Shown here: piece by piece, positions 33,931 to 47,939 of the stretch
Position numbering within the stretch: the first letter of the stretch is position 1
Layout: the number at the start of each line of letters is the position of its first letter
From: Glebionis coronaria
Lineage: Eukaryota; Streptophyta; Magnoliopsida; Asterales; Asteraceae
DNA length: 64,000 bases
Assembly (NCBI GenBank): GCA_025667525.1
Contig: CM046878.1
Location: 394,944,974-395,008,973 of the forward strand
Reading direction: 5' to 3'
Made by a program: the position numbers and the translations under genes
The notes under the pieces: generated by a model
Told to the model about the DNA's origin: nothing
What the model saw: only the letters and a program-made list of their open reading frames with translations
Database searches by the model: none

Positions 33931-36545
33931 TCATCAACAAATACTTCCTAAAGTTTCAGATAACGAAAACATCTTTTAATAATTTGATATTAGGTTCTTT
34001 CTAGATTACAATATCTATAACTAGTTTACAATCATTCATGGTATAATTCTAAGTCTAAATGCAGGATATGGTCACCCATCAAGAATTATTTAGATCACTT
34101 TTGATAATCAACATCTGATTATTTAGGGGAATTCTATTCGAGTTCCCATCGATTAAGACAATGTCGTCATGTCATAATCAATCAATCCATTCTACTGGCA
34201 CTATCAACTTTCCAGTTTTATTGCCGTCGATAAGATGTGAACTTCTCAAAAGACTAATAATAACTCATAATCCTTCACAAATTCAAGGATATCAGGAGAC
34301 ACAACTACTATTAAAAGAGTAAGGTCAATGCATAATCTATGCGGGAGAATTTCAAATCAGATACAGACGAAAACATTTAGCGAATATGAATATATCCCAT
34401 GTTTTCATAATTTGAGTACGCATTCGAAAGCTCCTCGGATCGTTACCCAGGTCATTCAAATGAGATCAAATCATAAGAAATGATAAGAACGTCAATACAT
34501 CCAGTCGGGTATCAACACTCGGTAATCATATACTTTTTCTAGGAATCTCACTACGGGAGAATTGGACAAGAACGAATTGTCAATTGTCAAATAAGACAAT
34601 TTCCACAGATGATTAAATTCGACTCAGAAGAATAAATGCTACAGGCACATATGTAGGTGTCCCTAACATTATGGCCTTATTTTACACTTCTTGCAGATCT
34701 CATAAAATTTTAATCTTTCACAATCTTCAAAGAAACTTTGGTGTTTATTAATAAGTTTTATGGTGACTACTAATCAGCCTTGCATGGTCCATTCCAAATT
34801 GTATGTAGGCGCGCAACTATATACAATTTCAAGATTAACGATGCAATACTCAGTTCGTCAAAATTTTATCGTCATGTTTATAATGAAAACATTTTCATGC
34901 TTAATTCTTAAATAAGAATCAAAAATAAATTTACAAAGATTTTCTTTGTTATGGAAATAATTAAGTTTCCAAAGCGTCTCATAAACAACTCCACTTTGAT
35001 ATCAGTCACTTATAAATCTCACTTTGAATCATCCTTATTATGTTGAAAATTAAATTTTCTCAATGGATACTGTTTTATCTTATAAAAACAATTAGTGATC
35101 TGCAAAAGAGTGATGAAAAGTTGTTCATCGAGAATTAACTACAATATGCTAGGAAATGAGCTTAGCCAAATAATCATGAGGTTCGTGACCTCGATGGCAC
35201 TCAACAAGAATAATCCACAACGTAACTCGATTCAAGATGAGTACTTGTTCAATGGTTGCATCACTAATGCGAGCATTAGGAAGAAGCAAGAAAAGATAGA
35301 TAACATCGATACATGTAGAATTTAGCAATCAAAGGTAGTCTTTTTCATCAATCACAAACAAGTCTAAATTGTACCGTAACACATTACGTGTCACTATGTC
35401 ATACAATTCCAAGAACTCCTCCTACCAACTGATGTCTCAGTTAGGTTAGGGATTATTTTTAAAAGATACCACAATGAATACTAATCTACAAGAGTCATTA
35501 GGTGTTCCACATGTCCCGAAAGATCCATCGGTCTCAATTCAGAAGAAGATTTCTTCAATTTATTTCTTGGACACTGGGCATCCTCGTCAATGGACAATAG
35601 CTTAGGAACAACCCTTAAAACGAACCTACAATCATTTAAAACCTTATAATTCAATCACATGACTTAATAATTTCCTCTTATCAATCTCATATTCCATACG
35701 AGTTAAATTTTACTTTATTCAAGTTTCAACAAATTTTATACTCAATTCGATATCCTACCTTATTTTCAAATACTTCAACCTTATTTATAAACCTTAATAG
35801 AGCAATAAAAGCTCAGTATGATCAACACTTAATTTCCAATCCTATAGCTCTTACATCAACAATTATCATATGAGTCACTAGTATGAGATGACTCATACAT
35901 TCAATTAGACTTCTCGGAAAGGTATTAGTGGCATGAGGCTTTTGGGTACTGGTTCCAATAACAGCCTCAAGTGCAACATTCACCCTTTCGATTTCAATTT
36001 AAGAATTGGATGACAACGAATCAGATGACATCTTTCCAGGTGATAACGTTTTGTCAAACTCCACTCTATAAGGAAAGATCGTCATGACATCGATATTAGA
36101 TTTAATCTCGCCAATTCTTTTTCAATATCACAATCAACTACTATCTACATTCCTACGAGTATCAACCATTTGTTGGGATCATAAATATCCACAACTTGGT
36201 TTAGATCTAGGATAGCTAGAATTCCTACGAGAATAGCTTCGATTATTTTATTAGGGGATTTAGGGTTTCTTGTGACAATCTACGTCGTATAAATACCTCG
36301 TATAAAAATCAAAATAATCATCAAACAATCATGTAATAAAATTACATCATATATATAATCCAAGTTATATATATATTAAAATAACACTTCTCAGTCTAGC
36401 CTTGTCGGTAACTCGGGAATTCTTTGGCACCGTTATAGTCAAAAGATTTTTAGACATTTTTAGAAAAATGTTTATAGTTAAATGATTTTGAAATGTTTTA
36501 TTCAAAACCTTTGGTTTTAAAAATCTTTCGTTCTCAATAACGAGA
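33931..36545 (-). other. TE-F interior upstream of RT (gag/protease position), decayed
   Basis: 2.6 kb with no frame I can relate to Gag or protease. The only open frames are short and in both orientations. Confidence 0.4.
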
Positions 36546-36557
36546 GCTCTGGTACCA
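36546..36557 (-). other. Primer-binding site of TE-F
   Basis: The minus strand reads TGGTACCAGAGC, three bases from the LTR end. It is a one-base variant of the Met-tRNA PBS used by chromoviruses. Confidence 0.8.
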
Positions 36558-39375
36558 AACTGTAACACCCCCAAATTTATACAACTCAATACAGCGGAAG
36601 ACTCGTTGGTGTTACGGGATAGCACATTACTCACATCATAGACAACGCATAAAAATCGCGTCGTTTAATAATAAATCATTTCCATTCATAAATGTCAAAG
36701 TTACATCGGTCCCAAGTCATATTATTTCATACAAAGTTTTACAAAATATTTGAATGGAAAATATTGTTTAAGTGCGGGCCATGAATTCTTGTCGTCTTCC
36801 CGAGAATTACCTTCAAGTACCTGAGATAAAACATGTTAAAAGAAAAGGTCAGCGATAACGCCGAGTGAATTCATAGAGTTTAATAAATTCCATCAATATA
36901 ACTTTGGTATAAAATTAGTACCAAAAATCAATTCGTACAAATCATTGTAATAGGCCGTAAAATAGCCAAAGTCATTTTATATAAATCCTTATCGAAAATC
37001 ATAATATAGGCATTTGCCTTAAAAATTATTATACGAGCCAATGTCGTAAAAATATCATACAATACGTCTTATGACGTTGTATAAAATCAAATAAAAACCG
37101 TTATATGAATATGGTTATGAAAACCAAAACATAAACATAATATCATTAGTATGACCCTGTATTGCTAGTCAGGCAATACATCGTAATTCGAAGCGTCTAG
37201 TAGTGTTTCGTTAGTTTTGGATTATTATAAGCCGCATGACATTGTTACCTTACTAAACCAACAACGGGTAGCTAACCCGATACCAACTTTGCCCATCTAA
37301 AGTAGTGTGTCGTCACAAAGGTCACGCTATGGAAATCTTCTCATACATAAATTCGCTTACCAATCAATGTGCCACGACGGGGATCAACCGTCAAGGCGCG
37401 AACTGGGGTGATCGTCCCCAAATAGTACTATTAAATGCATAAGCGTCTACCAACTCCCGGTAGTTCACAATTCATGCTAATGGGACTTTTAGTGACATAA
37501 CCTAACTTTAATAATCCATTTTATTTCATCTATCGGGTCCATTAATCATTTATCGGGTCATACAATCGGGTCATTCAATCATTCGGGTCCAAAATCAATA
37601 AACAAACAATCGGGACAAATGGTGTCCTATTTTTATAAAACTAACATGTTATCTCCCTCGCGGGTTTATAAAACATTTATAAAAACATTTAAAAGAGTGC
37701 GAGGCTATGAACTCACGTTGATGTGGGAAGGCGGGTTATCGGTAATTCGGACGTACGGTACGTGCTTCAATCACGGAAACCTAGACAAATAATACTCGTC
37801 TTAGACTCATGTACAATGACTTTATAAAAATACCAATTATGTATACATATGATGATTATATACATATAATGATCAAGTGGGTTTACATATCCTCATTTAC
37901 TCATTTTTGTGTTATGTGTCGATAACTTTTATACTAGTTTTCTCGTTTTACCTATTTACGTGTTTTAGGTTCAATAAGCCTATTATAAGTTCTTAACTTG
38001 TTTTAATCCTTTTTTACACTTATATTATCAGTATTTAAACTTTCCATGTTGGGCCCAAAATGGGTTAAGCCCAATAAGTTCTTTTTACAAGTTTTTATCT
38101 TATTTAGTCCATTTATTAGCCCAATACGCTTAATTAGCTCGTAAATGTCCGTATTTCCTATAGTTCGGGCTTTATCGGTTTTTACTTGTATTAGATACTT
38201 ATATATCAGTATATGACTTTTATAAACTTTACATTAGACGGGTTTGGTCGTCTAAGTTTTATTTGGCGAAAAACGTTAATTTTACGGTATTAGCCGAAAA
38301 AGTCGTAAAAATCATGTTTATAGTTTTATAACTTATAAGTATTATTTCACTACCATTTATATAAGTTATTCATTCATTTACCCTTTTACATATTTATATA
38401 AATAAGTTTTATAAGTTAGTGGGTTTTAATTTATATTTTATACTATTAAATTTTGAGTGCTTATATAATAGTATTATTCTTTAATTTCCAAAAATCTGAT
38501 TTTTATCTTTACTTTCACCAAAACTGCCATATCTTGAGTTCTATATGGAGATAGAAACTCAAATTTTTATCACATAATCTACATGTATGTGCTACATTTA
38601 ACTCTTCTATAGATACTGTTGAATCATCTTCTAAATATTTTCTAAAAATCGTCCAAAACAGTGAACTCAGATTTGTACCTTAAACTTGTTTTGATCATAT
38701 CTCACTCATTACTTTGATTCCATTGCATGGCCAACTCTCACATGTGTACAAGACATATAGCTTACTGTAAATGGATTCTACTTCATCATTTTATTAGTTT
38801 ACCATATGGTTCTTTACTGTTTTTATACAGCCTATCATTTAAACAAGATTTACCCATTTTTACTTATAGTTTTTCATCTTTTTATCCATGATTATCAACA
38901 ACAAATCCCCACATAACATTTTTATCATCATATAATCATCATATACATATACAATAGGAAATAAAATACATGTTTACATAATTAAAATAACAAGAAGTTG
39001 AGGAGGACAATCTTTATACCACCATGATGATGTAGGTTGATCAAAACATGGATTTTTGATGGAGAAACTTGTGATGCACCAAGACCATCTTCATGACCAC
39101 CATGCTTCATGAACTCCTTGTGGAAAATCAGCCCCAAGACACCATGAATACTCCTCCTTGGATGTTATAAGCACCACCAATCTATAGGGTTTCAAAAGGG
39201 CTTCAACATATGCAAGTATAACATAGGATTTCATGGTTGAATCAAGATCAAAGGGTGTTTTTGGGGTGGATATGGGACGGCCAAAAATGGAGTCAAGAGA
39301 GAGAGAGAAGTGGTTTTTCATGTGAGGGAAATGGAAATGAGAGTTGCTAGTGGTTTTGGTTGGTTTTGTTGTAAG

Positions 39376-39380
39376 GTAGC
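39376..39380. repeat. Target site duplication of TE-G, left (GTAGC)
   Basis: The empty site is visible in the 3' LTR of TE-F at 30563-30567 (AAGGTAGCTTAATG), which fixes both TE-G edges to within one base. Confidence 0.9.
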
Positions 39381-42237
39381 TAATAATTCGTTTTTTAGTG
39401 TAGTTGTCTTCTCAGCTCGATTCGAATTGATCTAACAATTTCTAATTAAGACTTGATTGTTTTTGGTTAACTAAAGATTATTTGGTATTTAAGCTACTTG
39501 ACAAACAAAACACTTAAAAATGTGAAAATAATGTCTATACTACATATACGTACTACACTAAAAACATATTGCAATTACGACAATCAATTGAATAAAATAT
39601 AAAATGCACAAAGTAAATTTATTCTACAAATATAAAATGTAAACGTAAAAGTGCACGAAAAATACAATTTTTACACTACAAATTTAGAATGCTAAGTACA
39701 AAATATTAAACGAAAAACATAAAAGCACGGAAATTGAAGAAAACAATGATTATAAAATTCTAAAGAAAATGGGCCTAAACTGGATCCAAACTCGAATGGT
39801 TGAATTCTATACTAATTCAAATGATAAAATCCTAACTATGTAATTAATCCAAAATCAAATAAAAGCTTGTCAATAACCCTGGCCAATTCCTACGACAAAA
39901 ATGAGATGTAATGTATAACTATAAAAACAGTTTCATTTTTTTCCTAAATTGGACGTATCAAGAGTGTTGCTAAAGATACGTTTTACTCTCCTTATATTTT
40001 TTTTCGCTTGATCTTTAATCTAACTTTACTACTTTATCTAACCAAAATGAAATTCTGTCTCAATATAAAAAAACGTAAAGGCCCAACTGAGTACAAGGCC
40101 CAACAAATAACTAGTAGACTTAAAATGTAACTATCTTAGCCAATCTACTATAACAGAACTGAGCTTGAAAACAAGTGATTTGCAATCACAGACAATGAAC
40201 TTTACCTTTGTTAAACTAGAGGAAAAGTGCTATATCAAGCAAGGACTAAAAAAAAATTAACACAATTTAAACTAGCAGGGAAGAACAAATGAAGGACTTG
40301 AACTGTTCTACTATTCCAACCTTTGTCATAACTCTCAACTATCCTATCTGATAGAACTTCTGATAATTCCCTTGATCTAAACACTACTTAACAGAGAAAC
40401 AATAGAAATTCTATTAGCTGTGACACACTTACTGATCTAGAAGTGAAAAAAAAACAAGATTTCGAGTAAAAAGAACTGAATTACACTCGTTTACACTATC
40501 TTATCCTACAAAGCCTAATGAATGATCAAAGATTAGACGTAAAGATAGTCATACTAAAACAGATACTAACATATTGCAAGGAAGAGTAAACAGATCAGAT
40601 TACTTCCATTAATTGGCAAACAAACTGACTAGAATCATTACACTATAGTAACAGATTACACTATTTATGCAGGAAATCGTAAAGTGTGCTTAACCAAGAT
40701 ATCTAGGCCTCCGTTGACGGAGAAGCGGAGCGCTGAGCTCGCTTAAAACAGACAACACCAAACACCCTCCTGCTGATCTGAACTAAAATCAGGCCCAAAA
40801 GCCTTCTGAAAAATCAGTACTCCACTTCAACTTGTCAAGGCTTATCGCAAATAAGTTGTAATCAACTTATTTTCAAACAGCAACCAAACGGTTTGCAGAA
40901 CTGATGTAACTTGAATTCTTATCATACGACTAATGGGAGTATGAAACTACACTCTTATTAAACTGAACTGATTAAGAACTCTATGTATTACTACTCATAA
41001 GCTCTTATGAGCTTATGATATAAAAACTGAAAATCAAATTCACTTTTCTACTATTTTGAACAAACTCGTAACAAAAGGTTCTTGCAATGAAACAAATCAA
41101 CACTTTAGTTCTTAACAAGAACTCAAAATCAACTGTTTAATAACAAAAAGGCATATGAGAGCTTATATAACAGTAATCCAAAAGCTTGAATTCAGAATCG
41201 AAAACCTTATGACTTAGCTTGAAACATCAGTATAGATCAAGAATGGAAAAACTGTATATCTACAGATTACCTATTTACGGAACACAAATTCTAACAGGAT
41301 TTTTAGAAAGAAAAAGAATAAGCTTGATAAGAAAGAAAGAAGAGTAAAAGAAAATTCTAAGCTTTCATTAATGGTGGAAAACGTAATCGGTTACAACTGA
41401 TTAACTAATCTTGTTACAAAATCTTAACAGAAAAATGAAGGAAAATTGAACTATCTAACAACTACACCTACTGTGTGTACCTACACCTAAGCTAACCGCT
41501 GAAAAATGAGCTCTTCATCTCTTATTTATAGCCGTCGAGTGGGAAGGTGTGACGTGGCTCCACCAATCAAATATGGACACGTGTAAATACGAGGTTTACA
41601 CTCTTCGTTCTTCATCTTCAAATTGGGCGTTTCTTTATCTTCGCGACTTGATCTAATTAAGTTGTATCCTCTTGTAGGGAAGAAAGAGGTGAGTATTTTT
41701 GTAGTTGAAGTCTTCGCGTGATTCCTTCTTGATAGTCATTGATTCGCGTTTGCAGGTTTAAGAGGTGAAGGAGATATAACCGCCTCTCTCTCTTCACAAT
41801 GGAGAAGAAGATACGTGTATCTGTTTGTGTTATGTCATTTGACCGGTCTTGGTCAACTTGACCAGGTTAAGTAAAACTTTACTTTCCAAAATTTACTATT
41901 TGGTCCTTTTCTTTTTCATCTCTTGCCAAATGTAAGTTAAACACTTCTAAGCAAATTTCTTTTATCCTTTATCTTTGTAGAAATTGCACTTTAAGCCCTT
42001 GATCTTTGGAAGTTTAGCAAATAAGGTCCTTGGATCATCTTTTCGTCTTTTTCTTCGTCTTTTGATCAAATAAGTCCTTGAAAGCTCGTGTTTGTCTCAA
42101 ATGTACCTATTTTACCTGAAAATATACAAACACCAAATACACGCGTAATTCTGATAATTAACAGTTTAATATAATGTATTTGACAGTGTTTTTAGTGGTT
42201 TATGGATCATAATTGATGAGTGTTTTCACACTTATCA
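39381..42237 (-). mobile_element. 3' LTR of TE-G (2857 bp)
   Basis: The minus strand starts TGATAAGTGTGAAAACAC and ends CGAATTATTA, so it is TG...TA rather than TG...CA. A TATAAATAAG box lies at about 41521-41530. It is homologous along its length to 47940-50702 but strongly diverged. Confidence 0.85.
41521..41530 (-). promoter_or_regulatory. TATA box in TE-G 3' LTR
   Basis: The minus strand reads GGCTATAAATAAGAG. The counterpart GCCTATAAAAGA lies at about 49993-50004 in the 5' LTR. Confidence 0.5.
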
Positions 42238-42255
42238 ACTCCCCTCCACTTGACC
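42238..42255 (-). other. Polypurine tract of TE-G
   Basis: The minus strand reads AAGTGGAGGGGAGT against the LTR start TGATAAG. Confidence 0.7.
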
Positions 42256-44184
42256 ATTGCCATGTCCTCATGCAATGCAGCATTTTAAAGCTCTAAATTA
42301 CACTTTTCTCATAATTAACCAACCTTGGCCATTATGGAATGCATCTACACTACTCTACACTATATGATGCATGATTTTGAATATTTACAATGCAATGTAA
42401 AGAAAACAATTCTATTAATATATTTTTGGATTTTTCATAAATGGTTTCGATGGAAATAACTCATAAAGAATTCAATGACTTAGATTAGGGCTTGGATACC
42501 ATGGATAATTATCACCCTCAAGTTTCACTTTCCCCATACCAAGCTAGTAAATGGGATCATTGCATTCACAAGTAAAAAGTGCATCAACGTATTCATGACA
42601 ATTAAATGTGGAACCGGTTATTATTTGAGCAAATTGCTTGTGGGCAAATTTGTCATTATTCAAGCGTGAAATATAAGAAGTGTAAAATCCAAAAATAAGG
42701 AAGCACGGTTTTAATCCTAAGTAATCTTCTCATCCATTACTTGAAAAACCGCTCACAATTAATATAAGTCCGTATTAAGAGTAATAAGTCATTCGCCTTA
42801 TGTGTAAAATCCTCATGTCATGCTTTCATAAGTAACTACACACTCGCTAAGGAAAGAAAAATAAAACCCACGCAATAATTTACATCCGCCATCTTTTTGA
42901 GACTTTGGATCTTCAACCCCGCAACCCGTCAAGGTAATATTGGATTGGAGCAATCTATTGAATCCCCGCAACCCGTCAAGGTAATATTGGAACTCAATAG
43001 TCACTATAATTAACACCACACTGCCCCTCTTGGGAGTCTTGCATTATTTTTTTTTTCTTTTTCTTTTTTTTTTCTAGCCACTCATTTTTTTCATAAGCCG
43101 CTCTTATTTTTCTTTATTCCTCACCAAGAAATTTGCAAAGAAGAAAAGGAAAAACACCCGCTAAATATGGAGCATGACACAAGTCTAGTACACATAAAAC
43201 GTGCTAACTTAGAATCTTAAGACGTACTCATATCAACCATGAATGATTAGCCAAAAATGCATAAGAGATTACGAACCAATTAAAACCGTACTTGATTATT
43301 TATTAACAATTATATACATGCGAAGAAATTGGAGGTTAAGAAGAGAATGGTTTAGCCACAAGTAAATGCCATGAAGTCTATCTAGCCCTTTTACACTTGC
43401 TTCAACTCTATCATTTCCCATTCTCCACAAATTTAAAATTTCAAAGAATGAAATTGGTGGAAGCTTAGCCTAATAGACCAATGAAGGACTACATGGTTAA
43501 GGATACTAGCTAGAGAGTGCTAAAATAAGCAAACTCGGGTTGAGTCAAAATATCCATGGCGGGCCTAATATGTCAAAGAAGTCTAAACTTGTTAAAACCA
43601 TGTTTCATTATATTTTCCTTTTTATATATTTTTGATGAAAAATAAAAGAAGAAATATATACAATGCAAATGTGTTATGCAAATGAAAAATGATTGATGCA
43701 AAAATCATGAATGCATATTTTTGTTGGCCAAAGTAGATCAAAAATTTGAAAAATGATCGAAAAATTAATTTTCCCAAGTTATCATGAAGTTAAGGCAATG
43801 GTCTAGGTAAGGTCACTTCGATAGAAGTCTCCCCTACACTTAAGATAAACATTGTCCTCAATGTTTAAGAGCATGGGAGTAAACTCCCCTACACTTATGA
43901 CATTGATAACCTTGCTTAACCCAAGTTAAGGAAGAGACAACTAAAGGGTATTCATTTTAAGCACAAACGTTAATATCACAATAGCAAAAACTAATCGAAG
44001 TGAACCAGATACACGGGCCTCCTCCATAAGCTCCAAGCATGAAATGTGAGAGAGCAACCCTTGAAGCAAACACCAAAAGACGAAGCAAGGGCACCCCTCC
44101 ACTTCAACTCTACTATAACATCCTTTTAATTAAACCTAACCTATTGAAAATCTACTCTACGTTTTCTAACCTAGTTATTCAATG
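42256..44184 (-). other. TE-G 3' untranslated region
   Basis: 1.9 kb without a credible ORF. It includes a 47-bp tandem duplication (42917-42991) and a T-rich tract near 43047-43075. Confidence 0.6.
42917..42991. repeat. 47-bp tandem duplication in TE-G
   Basis: CCCCGCAACCCGTCAAGGTA and the following ATATTGGA occur at 42917 and 42964. Confidence 0.85.
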
Positions 44185-45261
44185 CTAAGGGTGAAAAGTC
44201 ATGCCCATAAAGGGAAACCTCGAAGAAAGTCCACCAGGATCAAATACATGATTTTCATCCCAATAATAGCTCAATCCCAAGGTGGGAATCACAAACCAGG
44301 GTAAAATAGTCGAGGTTCCCTTAAGCAAACAATGGTCACAATGAAAGGTATGATAAGCAGGTAAGGATCCAATTTTTCTAAAGAATTCTCCTTTTATAGC
44401 AGATAGCTCAAAAATGTTTATACCAGGATCAAAAACCTTTTCCTTTTGGGGAAAATGACAAGTCAAAGAAGTGTTTCCTTTAGAAGACTCCCCCTTATAA
44501 AAATTCACATCATTAGACACTGAAGGTTGAAAAAGAGGTGTTAAAACACAAGTAGTATGAACCTTCAGGTCTTCCTTTTCTTTTCCTTTTGTAAAATTTT
44601 CATTAAGGTCCAAATACGGATAAAAGTCATCATCTAAGTCCAAAGTAGGAGAGTCGTCCTCATCCAAACTCAATGAAGAGACAAATGAATCATTGGAATC
44701 ATGGGAAAACTCATCCTCAAGAGGAAAGTAGGTATCTAGAAACTTGTCTAACTCCTCATCAAAAGTAATATCCTCTACAGTAATATCACTCTCTAAAGGT
44801 TGAGGATCCTCCTCAAGAATAACCAAATCCACCGGCGGATAGGTAGGACAATAAGAGTCAATATGAGGCTCAAGGATAGGAGGATGACTCGTAGAGATGA
44901 TATGAGTCATAGACCTTAAGGGTATAGAAAGCTCATCACTATAATCATCATCAACTTCCTCATTGTCATTGAAAAGTGGGTTATCAAGTGATGTTTGAAA
45001 AATAGGGTTTGAATAGATCACAAAATCATCAATGTTAAACTCTTGAGCTTCAAAAACATTCAATGAGGAAGTAATGGAGGCTATGGTCTCAACATGGGAA
45101 ATTTCATAATTCCCACTTTGACAAGCTTCATGAAAGTATTCATGACAAACTTCATCAAGAATAGCATTGTTATTTATCCCTACATCATCACTAGTATTTA
45201 CCGCCTCGTCAAGAACATCAATATGATTAACGGTTTCATAACCTTGAGGTTTCATCATCAC
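44185..45261 (-). CDS. TE-G accessory ORF2: acidic protein with Cys/His C-terminal region, 358 aa
   Basis: An intact 358-codon frame that begins within the last 26 bases of the Gag frame, in another frame. Residues about 5-20 ([13 protein letters not shown]) match the protease-RT linker of TE-H (YESVNAIDVLDEA), so the start derives from pol. Residues about 80-230 are very acidic ([19 protein letters not shown]). The C-terminal 80 residues are different: [42 protein letters not shown] recognise no domain there. No signal peptide or clear membrane helix is seen, which argues against an envelope-like protein. The intact length while pol is gone suggests selection during mobilisation, or a recent insertion. 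The start codon is uncertain: expression may need reinitiation or frameshifting. Confidence 0.65.
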   Translation of the reverse strand: MMMKPQGYETVNHIDVLDEAVNTSDDVGINNNAILDEVCHEYFHEACQSGNYEISHVETIASITSSLNVFEAQEFNIDDFVIYSNPIFQTSLDNPLFNDNEEVDDDYSDELSIPLRSMTHIISTSHPPILEPHIDSYCPTYPPVDLVILEEDPQPLESDITVEDITFDEELDKFLDTYFPLEDEFSHDSNDSFVSSLSLDEDDSPTLDLDDDFYPYLDLNENFTKGKEKEDLKVHTTCVLTPLFQPSVSNDVNFYKGESSKGNTSLTCHFPQKEKVFDPGINIFELSAIKGEFFRKIGSLPAYHTFHCDHCLLKGTSTILPWFVIPTLGLSYYWDENHVFDPGGLSSRFPFMGMTFHP

Positions 45262-47062
45262 TAGGTTTTTGCCAAACCGATAAAGGCATGAGATTTATGC
45301 TTGCCCCTAAATCCGCCAATGCCATGCAATTTTCCACCCCAGGAAAATTACAAGGGATCAAAAAGCGTCCTGGATCTCCAAGTTTTGTAGGTAAGGTTTT
45401 TAGCAACACGGCGGAACAATTTTCATTAAGAGATGTATTAGGCAAGTCCACCAATTTTTCCTTGTTGGAAAGTAAATCCTTGAACATCTTAGCAAACTTT
45501 GGCATATATGCAAGAGCTTCTGCAAAGGAGATGTTTATGTTAAGTTGCTTGAACATCCTCAAAAAATTGGAGACTTGTATATCATCCTTGTTTTTCAATT
45601 TGTCCTTTCTCAATCTTGAAGGGTAAGGAAGGTTTGGTTTTGGTGTAGGTGGGATAGGTGTTGTAGTAGAAGATTTTTCTTTGTTAGCTTCTTCATTGGG
45701 AGTTGTGGAAGGTAAAGGAGAAGTGGGAATAGGTTGAGAAGGTATGTTGGATTGGATAGGAGCATTTGGAGATGGTGAAGTAGATGTAAAAGGCTTGTCA
45801 CAAGTAGGAACACAAGTGGGTTGAACAATAGGAGGTTTAGGAGGTGAAGGATCCTTTGTTGTCTTTCCACTTCTTGTTGTAATAGCATTGACATTTGCCC
45901 TTGGGTTTGCTTGTGTGTTAGATGGTGAAGCTCCTTGTTGTCTTTGATTGAATGCCATCAAAAGTTTATTAGTTTGGTCATTCATTTTCTTCTCCATAGC
46001 TTGGAACTTCCTTTCATTCTCTTGATTCATTTTTTGCAAGAGATCCACTGTGTTATACTCTTGTGGCACATGACTTTGAAAACCTTGAGGTTGGAAAGGT
46101 GGAGGTTGAGCATTAAATCCTTGATTTGGTGGATAAAAGGTATTTCCTTGATGTTGAAAGGTGTTGGGTGCTTTGTAATTGTTCCCTTGGTAAGCATAAC
46201 ACTCCCCTTGATAGCCTTGAACTTTATCACATTGTTGGTAGGAATGGGGACCTCCACAAGTCTCACATGAAAGAGCAATAGTATTCACATCATTGGTGGA
46301 AGTCTTGTTCAAAAGGAGTTCACAAAATTTCATGAGTGTGTTGGTCATAGTATCAAGCTTTTGAGAGATCATGTTTTCTATTTGAGGAGTAACACTCTCT
46401 TGCACCACATGGACTCTCTCACCAATTTGTGTGTTAGCTTGCACCATCGATTTGTTCTCAATAATGTCCCAAGCTTCTTGAAAGGATTTAGAGAAAAGAT
46501 TTCCACCCGCGGAAGAGTTGAGTGAATCTTGGTGGTGTGGTCTTAATCCATTATAGAAAGTGTTGAGTTGGTAAACCTCATCGAATCCATGATTTGGACA
46601 TTTCCTCAATAACTCCTTGAAATTTTCCCAAGCCTCACTAAATGTTTGATCATTCCTTTGTTGAAAACCAATAATTAACTTTCTCAAAGCCGTCGTTCGT
46701 GATGGAGGAAAGAACTGGTTTAAAAACTTCTTCCTTAAATCCTCCCAAGTGAAAATGCTCTTAGATGGTTGCCTATCATACCAATTTCTAGCAAGACCCT
46801 CTAAGGAGAATGGGAATAGGATCATCTTAATAGCATCAGGAGGGACCCCATCATACTTAAGTGTATTGCAAAGTAACAAGAACCTCTTAATATGGTCGTG
46901 GGGGTCATCTATGGGTCTCCCTAAGAAGGGGCTAGAAGAAACCAAAGTGATCATGTGGACATTAAGCTCAAAAGTCTGTGCGGTTATTTCAGGTATAACG
47001 ATGGCGTCGGCATTTCCCTCTACTCTCGATTGGAGAATCTCCATAAGAGGACGTTGATCCAT
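45236..47062 (-). CDS. TE-G Gag with truncated protease, Athila-like, 608 aa
   Basis: An open frame from ATG 47062 ([10 protein letters not shown]). The N-terminal retrotransposon Gag domain includes [18 protein letters not shown] and [20 protein letters not shown] zinc-knuckle-like motif [13 protein letters not shown] (CX2CX3HX4C) follows at about residues 264-276, then a Gln/Pro-rich linker and a Pro/Thr/Ser-rich stretch. The C-terminus reads [16 protein letters not shown] and [17 protein letters not shown], the protease active-site region (DLGA). The frame then leaves the family sequence and stops within 11 residues, where a deletion has removed the rest of protease. Gag should be able to assemble particles; protease cannot work. 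Confidence 0.85.
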   Translation of the reverse strand: MDQRPLMEILQSRVEGNADAIVIPEITAQTFELNVHMITLVSSSPFLGRPIDDPHDHIKRFLLLCNTLKYDGVPPDAIKMILFPFSLEGLARNWYDRQPSKSIFTWEDLRKKFLNQFFPPSRTTALRKLIIGFQQRNDQTFSEAWENFKELLRKCPNHGFDEVYQLNTFYNGLRPHHQDSLNSSAGGNLFSKSFQEAWDIIENKSMVQANTQIGERVHVVQESVTPQIENMISQKLDTMTNTLMKFCELLLNKTSTNDVNTIALSCETCGGPHSYQQCDKVQGYQGECYAYQGNNYKAPNTFQHQGNTFYPPNQGFNAQPPPFQPQGFQSHVPQEYNTVDLLQKMNQENERKFQAMEKKMNDQTNKLLMAFNQRQQGASPSNTQANPRANVNAITTRSGKTTKDPSPPKPPIVQPTCVPTCDKPFTSTSPSPNAPIQSNIPSQPIPTSPLPSTTPNEEANKEKSSTTTPIPPTPKPNLPYPSRLRKDKLKNKDDIQVSNFLRMFKQLNINISFAEALAYMPKFAKMFKDLLSNKEKLVDLPNTSLNENCSAVLLKTLPTKLGDPGRFLIPCNFPGVENCMALADLGASINLMPLSVWQKPSDDETSRL

Positions 47063-47919
47063 GGCTACAAAATGGTCGAATGTATATACAAGAAATGACG
47101 TCTAAAGCTTCCTCGGGAAAGGAAGTGATACACCAAAGGTGGTATGTTTACACGTGTGCGAGTACACGTGTAAGTAAACACGAGGAATGAGGGAGTAGCC
47201 CTCGGTCGACTTTGAAAAGAATAAGATTATCCTCTTCGAGTTTCGATATGAAATATCCACAAGAAAGTATATATATAATTACTACTTGGGTGCAAGACCT
47301 CCAATTAAGCCTTCCTTCTTAGAATACGCACTAGTGAACGGGGGGTTAGGTGGCGCGAAGCACTTAAGTACCTATTAACCCTTAGACGGCATTTTATAGC
47401 ACGTCGCCTATCTATTCACTTTGTAGTTTGTATTCTTCGAATTATTGCCAATTGGAAGTATTTATCTATTCTTGCTTAATTAAATTGGATCGATACGCGT
47501 GTCAAGGACCGGAACGCCCCTCAACACGGTGTATTGCCTCGGCAATACTTATGGAAGATATGTTTATTGGTTGTTCGTATATGTATACGTATTTACATAT
47601 AATAATATAAAAAAATATTTTTGTATTTATTTGATTTTTTAAGAAAAATACTATATTTACGTAAAAACCGATAGAAAACGATATAATATATATTTTTGTT
47701 GTAATCTTTTAGGAAAAAGATTACTTTTTGGATTTTTTATTTTTTTGATTCAATTCTTTAGGAAAAGAATTGATTTTTGTGATTTTTTTATTTTTTTGTA
47801 TTTTTATCTTTTTGATTTTTTTTATCTTTTTGATTTATAATACGTAAAAATAACGTTCACAAAGTGAACGGATCCCAAAATCCAATCGTCTCACTCGAAA
47901 TCGTTAATCTTCACGAAAA
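47063..47919 (-). other. TE-G 5' leader between PBS and gag
   Basis: 860 bp of untranslated leader with long A/T tracts (47630-47840). Next to the PBS it shares TTTTGGGATCCGTTC and AACGTTATTTT with TE-H, flanking a hairpin (47854-47870). Confidence 0.7.
47854..47870 (-). ncRNA. Leader stem-loop of TE-G (candidate packaging signal)
   Basis: CGTTCAC and GTGAACG pair around a 3-nt loop. TE-H has CGTTC/GAACG at the same place with another loop. Placement just after the PBS fits a packaging or dimerisation signal, but that is inference. Confidence 0.4.
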
Positions 47920-47937
47920 GAACCGGCAGCGGCGCCA
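47920..47937 (-). other. Primer-binding site of TE-G
   Basis: The minus strand reads TGGCGCCGCTGCCGGTT, two bases from the LTR end. It is close to the Asp-tRNA complement used by Athila elements. Confidence 0.75.
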
Positions 47938-47939
47938 TT

